Both the position numbers and the translations under genes were made by a program. The notes beneath the pieces are model-generated. The model was not told where the DNA came from. It saw only the letters and a program-made list of their open reading frames with translations, and ran no database searches. From Cinclus cinclus (Eukaryota > Chordata > Aves > Passeriformes > Cinclidae), in assembly GCF_963662255.1 (NCBI RefSeq), contig NW_026912178.1, positions 1,240,001-1,304,000 of the forward strand: a stretch of DNA of 64,000 nt, in the 5' to 3' direction. Shown in pieces: positions 26,469 to 40,670 of the stretch. Position 1 is the stretch's first letter. Every line of letters starts with the position of its first letter.

Positions 26469-26602
26469 GTGACCCAATGCAGGCTAACTATCTAAGATTC
26501 CCTTTTGACACCAGGGGACGCAAAAGGACCACAGATGAACTGTGACAGCATGGGGACCTATAGAAGCAAGGATCTATTATGACACCATGAAGGCCAAGAA
26601 TC
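25943..26602 (+). repeat. Truncated AAB' cassette with a hybrid junction monomer
   Basis: The cassette starts normally (A with GACACTATGAAGG, then A). The third monomer (26,383-26,602) starts as type B (GGGCTTGGAATG) and switches to a type A back half (AATGCAGGCTAACTATC, GGGGACGC, CCACAGATG). The switch is the junction of the 879-bp duplication described at 25,590-27,347. Confidence 0.82.
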
Positions 26603-27347
26603 AAATGATTCATTGTGACATCAAGTGGCCTAAAAGGGCTTGGAATGCATTGTGACACCACAGAGGTTAAGAGAAGCCGGGAACCATTGTGGCCCAAGGG
26701 AGGCTAACAATCTAATGATCCCCAGTGACACCAGGGGTTGTAATAGGGCCAGGGATGAATTGTGAAAGCATGGGGCACAATAAATCATGGAAATATTATG
26801 ACACCATAGAGGCCAAGATTCAAATGATTCATTGTAACACCAAGTGGCCTAAAAGGGCATGGGATGCATTGTGACACCACAGAGGTTAAGAGAAGCAGGG
26901 AACCATTGTGACCCAATGCAGGCTAACAATCTAAGAATCCCTTTTGACACCAGGGGGCGCAAAAGGACCACGGATGAACTGTGACAGCATGGGGACCTAT
27001 AGAAGCAAGGATCTATTATGACACTATGAAGGCCAAGAATCAAATGATTCATTGTGACATCAAGTGGTCTAAAAGGGCATGGGATGCATTGTGACACCAC
27101 AGAGGTTAAGAGAAGCAAGGAACCATTGTGACCCAATGCAGGCTAACAATCTAAGAATCCCTTTTGACACCAGGGGGCGCAAAAGGACCACGGATGAACT
27201 GTGACAGCATGGGGACCTATAGAAGCAAGGATCTATTATGACACCATGAAGGCCAAGAATCAAATGATTCATTGTGACATCAAGTGGCCTAAAAGGGCTT
27301 GGAATGCATTGTGACACCACAGAGGTTAAGAGAAGCAAGGAACCATT
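26469..27347 (+). repeat. Block H4, copy 2 (879 bp, 4 monomers)
   Basis: This is a tandem copy of 25,590-26,468. The join falls inside the monomer starting at 26,383, which has a type B front and a type A back. That identifies an unequal crossover between a B and an A monomer. Confidence 0.87.
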
Positions 27348-28141
27348 GTGACCCAAGGGAGGCTAACAATCTAATGATCCATTGTGACACCAGGGGTTGT
27401 AATAGGGCCAGGGATGAATTGTGAAAGCATGGAGCCGAAGAAAAACATGGAAACATTATGACACCATAGAGGCCAAGACTCAAATGATTCATTGTAACAC
27501 CAAGTGGCCTTAAAGGGCATGGGATGCATTGTGACACCACAGAGGTTAAGAGAAGCAGGGAACCATTGTGACCCAATGCAGGCTAACAATCTAAGAATCC
27601 CTTTTGACACCAGGGGGCGCAAAAGGACCACGGATGAACTGTGACAGCATGGGGACCTATAGAAGCAAGGATCTATTATGACACCATGAAGGCCAAGAAT
27701 CAAATGATTCATTGTGACATCAAGTGGCCTAAAAGGGCATGGGTTGCATTGTGACACCACAGAGGTTAAGAGAAGCAAGGAACCATTGTGACCCAATGGA
27801 GGCTAACAATCTAAGAATCCCTTTTGACACCAGGGGGCGCAAAAGGACCACCGATGAACTGTGACAGCATGGGGACCTTTAGAAGCAAGGATTTATTATG
27901 ACACCATGAAGGAAAAGAATCAAATGATTCATTGTGACATCAAGTGGCCTAAAAGGGCTTGGAATGCATTGTGACACCACAGAGGTTAAGAGAAGCAAGC
28001 AACCATTGTGACCCAAGGGAGGCTAACAATCTAATGATCCCCAGTGACACCAGGGTTTGTAATAGGGCCAGGGATGAATTGTGAAAGCATGGGGCCCAAG
28101 AAAAACATGGAAATATTATGACACCATAGAGGCCAAGACTC
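26822..28141 (+). repeat. AABAAB cassette, copy 6 (1,320 bp)
   Basis: All tags are present. A private GGAGCCGAAG in the third monomer (about 27,431) is shared only with the copy 6,595 bp downstream, which ties these two together. It lies directly after the 879-bp duplication. Confidence 0.87.
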
Positions 28142-30800
28142 AAATGATTCATTGTAACACCAAGTGGCCTAAAAGGGCATGGGTTGCATTGTGACACCAC
28201 AGAGGTTAAGAGAAGCAAGGAACCATTGTGACCCCATGCAGGCTAACTATCCAAGATTCCCTTTTGACACCAGGGGGCGCAAAAGGACCACGGATGAACT
28301 GTGACAGCATGGGGACCTATAGAAGCAAGGATTTATTATGACACCATGAAGGCCAAGAATCAAATGATTCATTGTGACATCAAGTGGCCTAAAAGGGCTT
28401 GGAATGCATTGTGACACCACAGAGGTTAAGAGAAGCAGGGAACCATTGTGACCCAAGGGAGGCTAACAATCTAAAGATCCATTGTGACACCAGGGGTTGT
28501 AATAGGGCCAGGGATGAATTGTGAAAGCATGGGGCACAATAAATCATGGAAATATTATGACACCATGAAGGCCAAGAATCAAATGATTCATTGTGACATC
28601 AAGTGGCCTAAAAGGGCATGGGATGCATTGTGACACCACAGAGGTTAAGAGAAGCAAGGAACCATTGTGACCCAATGCAGGCTAACAATCTAAGAATCCC
28701 TTTTGACACCAGGGGGCGCAAAAGGACCACGGATGAACTGTGACAGCATGGCGACCTATAGAAGCAAGGATCTATTATGACACCATGAAGGCCAAGAATC
28801 AAATGATTCATTGGGACATCAAGGGGCCTAAAAGGGCTTGGAATGCATTGTGACACCACAGAGGTTAAGAGAAGCAAGTAACCATTGTGACCCAAGGGAG
28901 GCTAACAATCTAATGATCCATTGTGACACCAGGGGTTGTAATAGGGCCAGGGATGAATTGTGAAAGCATGGGGCCCAAGAAAAACATGGAAATATTATGA
29001 CACCATAGAGGCCAAGACTCAAATGATTCATTGTAACACCAAGTGGCCTAAAAGTGCATGGGATGCATTGTGACACCACAGAGGTTAAGAGAAGCAAGGA
29101 ACCATTGTGACCCCATGCAGGCTAACTATCCAAGATTCCCTTTTGACACCAGGGGGCGCAAAAGGACCACGGATGAACTGTGACAGCATGGGGACCTATA
29201 GAAGCAAGGATTTATTATGACACCATGAAGGCCAAGAATCAAATGATTCATTGTGACATCAAGTGGCCTAAAAGGGCTTGGAATGCATTGTGACACCACA
29301 GAGGTTAAGAGAAGCAGGGAACCATTGTGACCCAAGGGAGGCTAACAATCTAAAGATCCATGGTGACACCAGGGGTTGTAATAGGGCCAGGGATGAATTG
29401 TGAAAGCATGGGGCACAATAAATCATGGAAATATTATGACACCATGAAGGCCAAGAATCAAATGATTCATTGTGACATCAAGTGGCCTAAAAGGGCATGG
29501 GATGCATTGTGACACCACAGAGGTTAAGAGAAGCAAGGAACCATTGTGACCCAATGCAGGCTAACAATCTAAGAATCCCTTTTGACACCAGGGGGCGCAA
29601 AAGGACCACGGATGAACTGTGACAGCATGGCGACCTATAGAAGCAAGGATCTATTATGACACCATGAAGGCCAAGAATCAAATGATTCATTGGGACATCA
29701 AGTGGCCTAAAAGGGCTTGGAATGCATTGTGACACCACAGAGGTTAAGAGAAGCAAGTAACCATTGTGACCCAAGGGAGGCTAACAATCTAATGATCCAT
29801 TGTGACACCAGGGGTTGTAATAGGGCCAGGGATGAATTGTGAAAGCATGGAGCCCAAGAAAAACATGGAAACATTTTGACACCATAGAGGCCAAGACTCA
29901 AATGATTCGTTGTAACACCAAGTGGCCTAAAAGGGCATGGGATGCATTGTGACACCATAGGGGTTAAGAGAAGCAAGGAACCATTATGACCCAATGCAGG
30001 CTAACAATCTAAGAATCCCTTTTGACACCAGGGGGCGCAAAAGGACCACGGATGAACTGTGACAGCATGGGGACCTATAGAAGCAAGGATCTATTATGAC
30101 ACCATGAAGGCCAAGAATCAAATGATTCATTGTGACATCAAGTGGCCTAAAAGGGCTTGGAATGCATTGTGACACCACAGAGGTTAAGAGAAGCAGGGAA
30201 CCATTGTGGCCCAAGGGAGGCTAACAATCTAATGATCCCCTGTGACACCAGGGGTTGTAATAGGGCCAGGGATGAATTGTGAAAGCATGGGGCACAATAA
30301 ATCATGGAAATATTATGACACCATAGAGGCCAAGATTCAAATGATTCATTGTAACACCAAGTGGCCTAAAAGGGCATGGGATGCATTGTGACACCACAGA
30401 GGTTAAGAGAAGCAGGGAACCATTGTGACCCAATGCAGGCTAACAATCTAAGAATCCCTTTTGACACCAGGGGGCGCAAAAGGACCACGGATGAACTGTG
30501 ACAGCATGGGGACCTATAGAAGCAAGGATCTATTATGACACCATGAAGGCCAAGAATCAAATGATTCATTGTGACATCAAGTGGCCTAAAAGGGCTTGGA
30601 ATGCATTGTGACACCACAGAGGTTAAGAGAAGCAAGGAACCATTGTGACCCAAGGGAGGCTAACAATCTAATGATCCATTGTGACACCAGGGTTTGTAAT
30701 AGGGCCAGGGATGAATTGTGAAAGCATGGGGCCCAAGAAAAACATGGAAACATTATGACACCATAGAGGCCAAGACTCAAATGATTCATTGTAACACCAA
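26822..30800 (+). repeat. Block H5, copy 1 (~4.0 kb)
   Basis: Sequence from 26,822 to about 28,675 matches 33,417 to about 35,270 at +6,595 bp (30 monomers). From about 29,115 to 30,800 it matches about 35,270-36,955 at +6,155 bp (28 monomers). The change of offset by 440 bp means copy 1 has two extra monomers (28,581-29,020) or copy 2 has lost them. The shared private tag GGAGCCGAAG supports common descent. Confidence 0.83.
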
Positions 30801-33416
30801 GTGGCCTAAAAGGTCATGGGATGCATTGTGACACCACAGAGGTTAAGAGAAGCAAGGAACCATTGTGACCCAATGCAGGCTAACTATCTAAGAATCCCTT
30901 TTGACACCAGGGGGCGCAAAAGGACCACGGATGAACTGTGACAGCATGGGGACCTATAGAAGCAAGGATTTATTATGACACCATGAAGGCCAAGAATCAA
31001 ATGATTCATTTTGACATCAAGTGGCCTAAAAGGGCTTGGAATGCATTGTGACACCACAGAGGTTAAGAGAAGCAGGGAACCATTGTGACCCAAGGGAGGC
31101 TAACAATCTAATGATCCCCTGTGACACCAGGGGTTGTTATAGGGCCAGGGATGAATTGTGAAAGCATGGGGCACAATAACTCATGGAAATATTATGACAC
31201 CATAGAGGCCAAGACTCAAATGATTCATTGTTACACCAAGTGGCCTAAAAGGGCATGGGATGCATTGTGACACCACAGAGGTTAAGAGAAGCAGGGAACC
31301 ATTGTGACCCAATGCAGGCTAACAATCTAAGAATCCCTTTTGACACCAGGGGGCGCAAAAGGACCACGGATGAACTGTGACAGCATGGGGACCTATAGAA
31401 GCAAGGATCTATTATGACACCATGAAGGCCAAGAATCAAATGATTCATTGGGACATCAAGTGGCCTAAAAGGGCTTGGAATGCATTGTGACACCACAGAG
31501 GTTAAGAGAAGCAAGCAACCATTGTGACCCAAGGGAGGCTAACAATCTAATGATCCATTGTGACACCAGGGGTTGTAATAGGGCCAGGGATGAATTGTGA
31601 AAGCATGGAGCCCAAGAAAAACATGGAAACATTATGACACCATAGAGGCCAAGACTCAAATGATTCATTGTAACACCAAGTGGCCTAAAAGGTCATGGGA
31701 CGCATTGTGACACCACGGGGGTTAAGAGAAGCAAGGAACCATTGTGACCCAATGCAGGCTAACAATCTAAGAATCCCTTTTGACACCAGGGGGCTCAAAA
31801 GGACCACGGATGAACTGTGACAGCATGGGGACCTATAGAAGCAAGGATCTATTATGACACCATGAAGGCCAAGAATCAAATGATTCATTCTGACATCAAG
31901 TGGCCTAAAAGGGCTTGGAATGCATTGTGACACCACAGAGGTTAAGAGAAGCAAGGAACCATTGTGACCCAAGGGAGGCTAACAATCTAATGATCCATTG
32001 TGACACCAGGGGTTGTAATAGGGCCAGGGATGAATTGTGAAAGCATGGAGCCCAAGAAAAACATGGAAACATTATGACACCATAGAGGCCAAGACTCAAA
32101 TGATTCATTGTAACACCAAGTGGCCTAAAAGGGCATGGGACGCATTGTGACACCACAGGGGTTAAGAGAAGCAAGGAACCATTGTGACCCAATGTAGGCT
32201 AACAATCTAAGAATCCCTTTTGACACCAGGGGGCTCAAAAGGACCACGGATGAACTGTGACAGCATGAGGACCTATAGAAGCAAGGATCTATTATGACAC
32301 CATGAAGGCCAAGAATCAAATGATTCATTGGGACATCAAGTGGCCTAAAAGGGCTTGGAATGCATTGTGACACCACAGAGGTTAAGAGAAGCAAGGAACC
32401 ATTGTGACCCAAGGGAGGCTTACAATCTAATGATCCATTGTGACACCAGGGGTTGTAATAGGGCCAGGGATGAATTGTGAAAGCATGGAGCCCAAGAAAA
32501 ACATGGAAACATTATGACACCATAGAGGCCAAGACTCAAATGATTCATTGTAACACCAAGTGGCCTAAAAGGTCATGGGACGCATTGTGACACCACAGGG
32601 GTTAAGAGAAGCAAGGAACCATTGTGACCCAATGCAGGCTAACAATCTAAGAATCCCTTTTGACACCAGGGGCTCAAAAGGACCACGGATGAACTGTGAC
32701 AGCATGGGGACCTATAGAAGCAAGGATCTATTATGACACCATGAAGGCCAAGAATCAAATGATTCATTGTGACATCAAGTGGCCTAAAAGGGCTTGGAAT
32801 GCATTGTGACACCACAGAGGTTAAGAGAAGCAAGGAACCATTGTGACCCAATGCAGGCTAACAATCTAATGATCCATTGTGACACCAGGGGTTGTAATAG
32901 GGCCAGGGATGAATTGTGAAAGCATGGAGCCCAAGAAAAACATGGAAACATTATGACACCATAGAGGCCAAGACTCAAATGATTCATTGTAACACCAAGT
33001 GGCCTAAAAGGGCATGGGACCCATTGTGACAACACAGGGGTTAAGAGAAGCAAGGAACCATTGTGACCCAATGTAGGCTAACAATCTAAGAATCCCTTTT
33101 GAAACCAGGGGGCTCAAAAGGACCACGGATGAACTGTGACAGCATGAGGACCTATAGAAGCAAGGGTCTATTATGACACCATGAAGGCCAAGAATCAAAT
33201 GATTCATTGTGACATCAAGTGGCCTAAAAGGGCTTGGAATGCATTGTGACACCACAGAGGTTAAGAGAAGCAAGGAACCATTGTGACCCAAGGGAGGCTA
33301 ACAATCTAATGATCCATTGTGACACCAGGGGTTGTAATAGGGCCAGGGATGAATTGTGAAAGCATGGGGACCAAGAAAATCATGGAAACATTATGACACC
33401 ATAGAGGCCAAGATTC

Positions 33417-34736
33417 AAATGATTCATTGTAACACCAAGTGGCCTAAAAGGGCATGGGATGCATTGTGACACCACAGAGGTTAAGAGAAGCAAGTAACCA
33501 TTGTGACCCAATGCAGGCTAACAATCTAAGAATCCCTTTTGACACCAGGGGGCGCAAAAGGACCACGGATGAACTGTGACAGCATGGGGACCTATAGAAG
33601 CAAGGATCTATTATGACACTATGAAGGCCAAGAATCAAATGATTCATTGTGACATCAAGTGGCCTAAAAGGGCATGGGATGCATTGTGACACCACAGAGG
33701 TTAAGAGAAGCAAGGAACCATTGTGACCCAATGCAGGCTAACAATCTAAGAATCCCTTTTGACACCAGGGGGCGCAAAAGGACCACGGATGAACTGTGAC
33801 AGCATGGGGACCTATAGAAGCAAGGATCTATTATGACACCATGAAGGCCAAGAATCAAATGATTCATTGTGACATCAAGTGGCCTAAAAGGGCTTGGAAT
33901 GCATTGTGACACCACAGAGGTTAAGAGAAGCAAGGAACCATTGTGACCCAAGGGAGGCTAACAATCTAATGATCCATTGTGACACCAGGGGTTGTAATAG
34001 GGCCAGGGATGAATTGTGAAAGCATGGAGCCGAAGAAAAACATGGAAACATTATGACACCATAGAGGCCAAGACTCAAATGATTCATTGTAACACCAAGT
34101 GGCCTTAAAGGGCATGGGATGCATTGTGACACCACAGAGGTTAAGAGAAGCAGGGAACCATTGTGACCCAATGCAGGCTAACAATCTAAGAATCCCTTTT
34201 GACACCAGGGGGCGCAAAAGGACCACGGATGAACTGTGACAGCATGGGGACCTATAGAAGCAAGGATCTATTATGACACCATGAAGGCCAAGAATCAAAT
34301 GATTCATTGTGACATCAAGTGGCCTAAAAGGGCATGGGTTGCATTGTGACACCACAGAGGTTAAGAGAAGCAAGGAACCATTGTGACCCAATGGAGGCTA
34401 ACAATCTAAGAATCCCTTTTGACACCAGGGGGCGCAAAAGGACCACCGATGAACTGTGACAGCATGGGGACCTTTAGAAGCAAGGATTTATTATGACACC
34501 ATGAAGGAAAAGAATCAAATGATTCATTGTGACATCAAGTGGCCTAAAAGGGCTTGGAATGCATTGTGACACCACAGAGGTTAAGAGAAGCAAGCAACCA
34601 TTGTGACCCAAGGGAGGCTAACAATCTAATGATCCCCAGTGACACCAGGGTTTGTAATAGGGCCAGGGATGAATTGTGAAAGCATGGGGCCCAAGAAAAA
34701 CATGGAAATATTATGACACCATAGAGGCCAAGACTC
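33417..34736 (+). repeat. AABAAB cassette, copy 7 (1,320 bp)
   Basis: This is the partner of copy 6 at +6,595 bp, with the same private GGAGCCGAAG at about 34,026. The first monomer has CAAGTAACC where copy 6 has CAGGGAACC. Confidence 0.87.
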
Positions 34737-36955
34737 AAATCATTCATTGTAACACCAAGTGGCCTAAAAGGGCATGGGATGCATTGTGACACCACAGAGG
34801 TTAAGAGAAGCAAGAAACCATTGTGACCCCATGCAGGCTAACTATCCAAGATTCCCTTTTGACACCAGGGGGCGCAAAAGGACCACGGATGAACTGTGAC
34901 AGCATGGGGACCTATAGAAGCAAGGATTTATTATGACACCATGAAGGCCAAGAATCAAATGATTCATTGTGACATCAAGTGGCCTAAAAGGGCTTGGAAT
35001 GCATTGTGACACCACAGAGGTTAAGAGAAGCAGGGAACCATTGTGACCCAAGGGAGGCTAACAATCTAAAGATCCATGGTGACACCAGGGGTTGTAATAG
35101 GGCCAGGGATGAATTGTGAAAGCATGGGGCACAATAAATCATGGAAATATTATGACACCATGAAGGCCAAGAATCAAATGATTCATTGTGACATCAAGTG
35201 GCCTAAAAGGGCATGGGATGCATTGTGACACCACAGAGGTTAAGAGAAGCAAGGAACCATTGTGACCCCATGCAGGCTAACTATCCAAGATTCCCTTTTG
35301 ACACCAGGGGGCGCAAAAGGACCACGGATGAACTGTGACAGCATGGGGACCTATAGAAGCAAGGATTTATTATGACACCATGAAGGCCAAGAATCAAATG
35401 ATTCATTGTGACATCAAGTGGCCTAAAAGGGCTTGGAATGCATTGTGACACCACAGAGGTTAAGAGAAGCAGGGAACCATTGTGACCCAAGGGAGGCTAA
35501 CAATCTAAAGATCCATTGTGACACCAGGGGTTGTAATAGGGCCAGGGATGAATTGTGAAAGCATGGGGCACAATAAATCATGGAAATATTATGACACCAT
35601 GAAGGCCAAGAATCAAATGATTCATTGTGACATCAAGTGGCCTAAAAGGGCATGGGATGCATTGTGACACCACAGAGGTTAAGAGAAGCAAGGAACCATT
35701 GTGACCCAATGCAGGCTAACAATCTAAGAATCCCTTTTGACACCAGGGGGCGCAAAAGGACCACGGATGAACTGTGACAGCATGGCGACCTATAGAAGCA
35801 AGGATCTATTATGACACCATGAAGGCCAAGAATCAAATGATTCATTGGGACATCAAGTGGCCTAAAAGGGCTTGGAATGCATTGTGACACCACAGAGGTT
35901 AAGAGAAGCAAGTAACCATTGTGACCCAAGGGAGGCTAACAATCTAATGATCCATTGTGACACCAGGGGTTGTAATAGGGCCAGGGATGAATTGTGAAAG
36001 CATGGAGCCCAAGAAAAACATGGAAACATTTTGACACCATAGAGGCCAAGACTCAAATGATTCATTGTAACACCAAGTGGCCTAAAAGGGCATGGGATGC
36101 ATTGTGACACCATAGGGGTTAAGAGAAGCAAGGAACCATTGTGACCCAATGCAGGCTAACAATCTAAGAATCCCTTTTGACACCAGGGGGCGCAAAAGGA
36201 CCACGGATGAACTGTGACAGCATGGGGACCTATAGAAGCAAGGATATATTATGACACCATGAAGGCCAAGAATCAAATGATTCATTGTGACATCAAGTGG
36301 CCTAAAAGGGCTTGGAATGCATTGTGACACCACAGAGGTTAAGAGAAGCAGGGAACCATTGTGGCCCAAGGGAGGCTAACAATCTAATGATCCCCTGTGA
36401 CACCAGGGGTTGTAATAGGGCCAGGGATGAATTGTGAAAGCATGGGGCACAATAAATCATGGAAATATTATGACACCATAGAGGCCAAGATTCAAATGAT
36501 TCATTGTAACACCAAGTGGCCTAAAAGGGCATGGGATGCATTGTGACACCACAGAGGTTAAGAGAAGCAGGGAACCATTGTGACCCAATGCAGGCTAACA
36601 ATCTAAGAATCCCTTTTGACACCAGGGGGCGCAAAAGGACCACGGATGAACTGTGACAGCATGGGGACCTATAGAAGCAAGGATCTATTATGACACCATG
36701 AAGGCCAAGAATCAAATGATTCATTGTGACATCAAGTGGCCTAAAAGGGCTTGGAATGCATTGTGACACCACAGAGGTTAAGAGAAGCAAGGAACCATTG
36801 TGACCCAAGGGAGGCTAACAATCTAATGATCCATTGTGACACCAGGGTTTGTAATAGGGCCAGGGATGAATTGTGAAAGCATGGGGACCAAGAAAAACAT
36901 GGAAACATTATGACACCATAGAGGCCAAGACTCAAATGATTCATTGTAACACCAA
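33417..36955 (+). repeat. Block H5, copy 2 (~3.5 kb), two monomers shorter
   Basis: This is the partner of 26,822-30,800. The monomer starting at 35,176 has the front of the copy-1 monomer at 28,581 and the back of the one at 29,021 (CCCCATGCAGGCTAACTATCC), which places the 440-bp deletion junction in its first half. One tag disagrees with a simple history: ATCCATGGTGAC is at 29,357 in copy 1 but at about 35,073 in copy 2, an offset of 5,716 bp. Confidence 0.82.
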
Positions 36956-38911
36956 GTGGCCTAAAAGGGCATGGGATGCATTGTGACACCACAGAGGTTA
37001 AGAGAAGCAGGGAACCATTGTGACCCAATGCAGGCTAACAATCTAAGAATCCCTTTTGACACCAGGGGGCGCAAAAGGACCACGGATGAACTGTGACAGC
37101 ATGGGGACCTATAGAAGCAAGGATCTATTATGACACCATGAAGGCCAAGAATCAAATGATTCATTGTGACATCAAGTGGCCTAAAAGGGCTTGGAATGCA
37201 TTGTGACACCACAGAGGTTAAGAGAAGCAAGGAACCATTGTGACCCAAGGGAGGCTAACAATCTAATGATCCATTGTGACACCAGGGGTTGTAATAGGGC
37301 CAGGGATGAATTGTGAAAGCATGGGGCCCAAGAAAAACATGGAAACATTATGACACCATAGAGGCCAAGACTCAAATGATTCATTGTAACACCAAGTGGC
37401 CTAAAAGGGCATGGGATGCATTGTGACACCACAGAGGTTAAGAGAAGCAAGGAACCATTGTGACCCAATGCAGGCTAACTATCCAAGATTCCCTTTTGAC
37501 ACCAGGGGGCGCAAAAGGACCACGGATGAACTGTGACAGCATGGGGACCTATAGAAGCAAGGATTTATTATGACACCATGAAGGCCAAGAATCAAATGAT
37601 TAATTTTGACATCAAGTGGCCTAAAAGGGCTTGGAATGCATTGTGACACCACAGAGGTTAAGAGAAGCAGGGAACCATTGTGACCCAAGGGAGGCTAACA
37701 ATCTAATGATCCCCTGTGACACCAGGGGTTGTTATAGGGCCAGGGATGAATTGTGAAAGCATGGGGCACAATAAATCATGGAAATATTATGACACCATAG
37801 AGGCCAAGACTCAAATGATTCATTGTTACACCAAGTGGCCTAAAAGGGCATGGGATGCATTGTGACACCACAGAGGTTAAGAGAAGCAGGGAACCATTGT
37901 GACCCAATGCAGGCTAACAATCTAAGAATCCCTTTTGACACCAGGGGGCGCAAAAGGACCACGGATGAACTGTGACAGCATGGCGACCTATAGAAGCAAG
38001 GATCTATTATGACACCATGAAGGCCAAGAATCAAATGATTCATTGGGACATCAAGTGGCCTAAAAGGGCTTGGAATGCATTGTGACACCACAGAGGTTAA
38101 GAGAAGCAAGGAACCATTGTGACCCAAGGGAGGCTAACAATCTAATGATCCATTGTGACACCAGGGGTTGTAATAGGGCCAGGGATGAATTGTGAAAGCA
38201 TGGAGCCCAAGAAAAACATGGAAACATTATGACACCATAGAGGCCAAGACTCAAATGATTCATTGTAACACCAAGTGGCCTAAAAGGGCATGGGACGCAT
38301 TGTGACAACACAGGGGTTAAGAGAAGCAAGGAACCATTGTGACCCAATGTAGGCTAACAATCTAAGAATCCCTTTTGACACCAGGGGGCTCAAAAGGACC
38401 ACGGATGAACTGTGACAGCATGAGGACCTATAGAAGCAAGGATCTATTATGACACCATGAAGGCCAAGAATCAAATGATTCATTGGGACATCAAGTGGCC
38501 TAAAAGGGCTTGGAATGCATTGTGACACCACAGAGGTTAAGAGAAGCAAGGAACCATTGTGACCCAAGGGAGGCTTACAATCTAATGATCCATTGTGACA
38601 CCAGGGGTTGTAATAGGGCCAGGGATGAATTGTGAAAGCATGGAGCCCAAGAAAAACATGGAAACATTATGACACCATAGAGGCCAAGACTCAAATGATT
38701 CATTGTAACACCAAGTGGCCTAAAAGGTCATGGGACGCATTGTGACACCACAGGGGTTAAGAGAAGCAAGGAACCATTGTGACCCAATGCAGGCTAACAA
38801 TCTAAGAATCCCTTTTGGCACCAGGGGCTCAAAAGGACCACGGATGAACTGTGACAGCATGGGGACCTATAGAAGCAAGGATCTATTATGACACCATGAA
38901 GGCCAAGAATC

Positions 38912-39351
38912 AAATGATTCATTGTGACATCAAGTGGCCTAAAAGGGCTTGGAATGCATTGTGACACCACAGAGGTTAAGAGAAGCAAGGAACCATTGTG
39001 ACCCAAGGGAGGCTAACAATCTAATGATCCATTGTGACACCAGGGGTTGTAATAGGGCCAGGGATGAATTGTGAAAGCATGGAGCCCAAGAAAAACATGG
39101 AAACATTATGACACCATAGAGGATAAAACTCAAATGATTCATTGTAACACCAAGTGGCCTAAAAGGGCTTGGAATGCATTGTGACACCACAGAGGTTAAG
39201 AGAAGCAAGGAACCATTGTGACCCAAGGGAGGCTAACAATCTAATGATCCATTGTGACACCAGGGGTTGTAATAGGGCCAGGGATGAATTGTGAAAGCAT
39301 GGGGACCAAGAAAATCATGGAAACATTATGACACCATAGAGGCCAAGATTC
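38912..39351 (+). repeat. BB doublet (register slip), with copy at 42,210-42,649
   Basis: Two consecutive type B monomers occur, starting at 38,912 and 39,132. The first ends with the odd tail GAGGATAAAACTC instead of GAGGCCAAGACTC, so the join between the two is itself altered. The same doublet recurs at +3,298 bp. Confidence 0.85.
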
Positions 39352-40011
39352 AAATGATTCATTGTAACACCAAGTGGCCTAAAAGGGCATGGGATGCATT
39401 GTGACACCACAGAGGTTAAGAGAAGCAGGGAACCATTGTGACCCAATGCAGGCTAACAATCTAAGAATCCCTTTTGACACCAGGGGGCGCAAAAGGACCA
39501 CGGATGAACTGTGACAGCATGGGGACCTATAGAAGCAAGGATCTATTATGACACTATGAAGGCCAAGAATCAAATGATTCATTGTGACATCAAGTGGCCT
39601 AAAAGGGCATGGGTTGCATTGTGACACCACAGAGGTTAAGAGAAGCAAGGAACCATTGTGACCCAATGGAGGCTAACAATCTAAGAATCCCTTTTGACAC
39701 CAGGGGGCGCAAAAGGACCACCGATGAACTGTGACAGCATGGGGACCTTTAGAAGCAAGGATTTATTATGACACCATGAAGGAAAAGAATCAAATGATTC
39801 ATTGTGACATCAAGTGGCCTAAAAGGGCTTGGAATGCATTGTGACACCACAGAGGTTAAGAGAAGCAAGGAACCATTGTGACCCAAGGGAGGCTAACAAT
39901 CTAATGATCCATTGTGACACCAGGGGTTGTAATAGGGCCAGGGATGAATTGTGAAAGCATGGGGACCAAGAAAAACATGGAAACATTATGACACCATAGA
40001 GGCCAAGACTC
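39352..40011 (+). repeat. Shortened AAB cassette (660 bp), copy 1
   Basis: The first monomer carries GACACTATGAAGG and is followed directly by the monomer with GCATGGGTTGC, GACCTTTAG and GGAAAAGAATC, then a type B. This equals AABAAB with three monomers (660 bp) removed. The final B has GGGGACCAAG and lacks ATCCCCAGTG, so the right edge was also exchanged. Confidence 0.83.
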
Positions 40012-40670
40012 AAATGATTCATTGTAAAACCAAGTGGCCTAAAAGGGCATGGGATGCATTGTGACACCATAGGGGTTAAGAGAAGCAATGAACCATTGTG
40101 ACCCAATGCAGGCTAACAATCTAAGAATCCCTTTTGACACCAGGGGGCGCAAAAGGACCACGGATGAACTGTGACAGCATGGGGACCTATAGAAGCAAGG
40201 ATCTATTATGACACCATGAAGGCCAAGAATCAAATGATTCATTGTGACATCAAGTGGCCTAAAAGGGCTTGGAATGCATTGTGACACCACAGAGGTTAAG
40301 AGAAGCAAGGAACCATTGTGACCCAAGGGAGGCTAACAATCTAATGATCCATTGTGACACCAGGGGTTGTAATAGGGCCAGGGATGAATTGTGAAAGCAT
40401 GGGGCCCAAGAAAAACATGGAAACATTATGACACCATAGAGGCCAAGACTCAAATGATTCATTGTAACACCAAGTGGCCTAAAAGGTCATGGGACGCATT
40501 GTGACACCACAGGGGTTAAGAGAAGCAAGGAACCATTGTGACCCAATGCAGGCTAACAATCTAAGAATCCCTTTTGACACCAGGGGCTCAAAAGGACCAC
40601 GGATGAACTGTGACAGCATGGGGACCTATAGAAGCAAGGATCTATTATGACACCATGAAGGCCAAGAATC

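Noticed and set aside
29887..29930. CENP-B box
   Set aside because: The common monomers have no TTCG. The single GATTCGTTGTAAC at about 29,905 lacks the required downstream CGGG, so there is no CENP-B box match.
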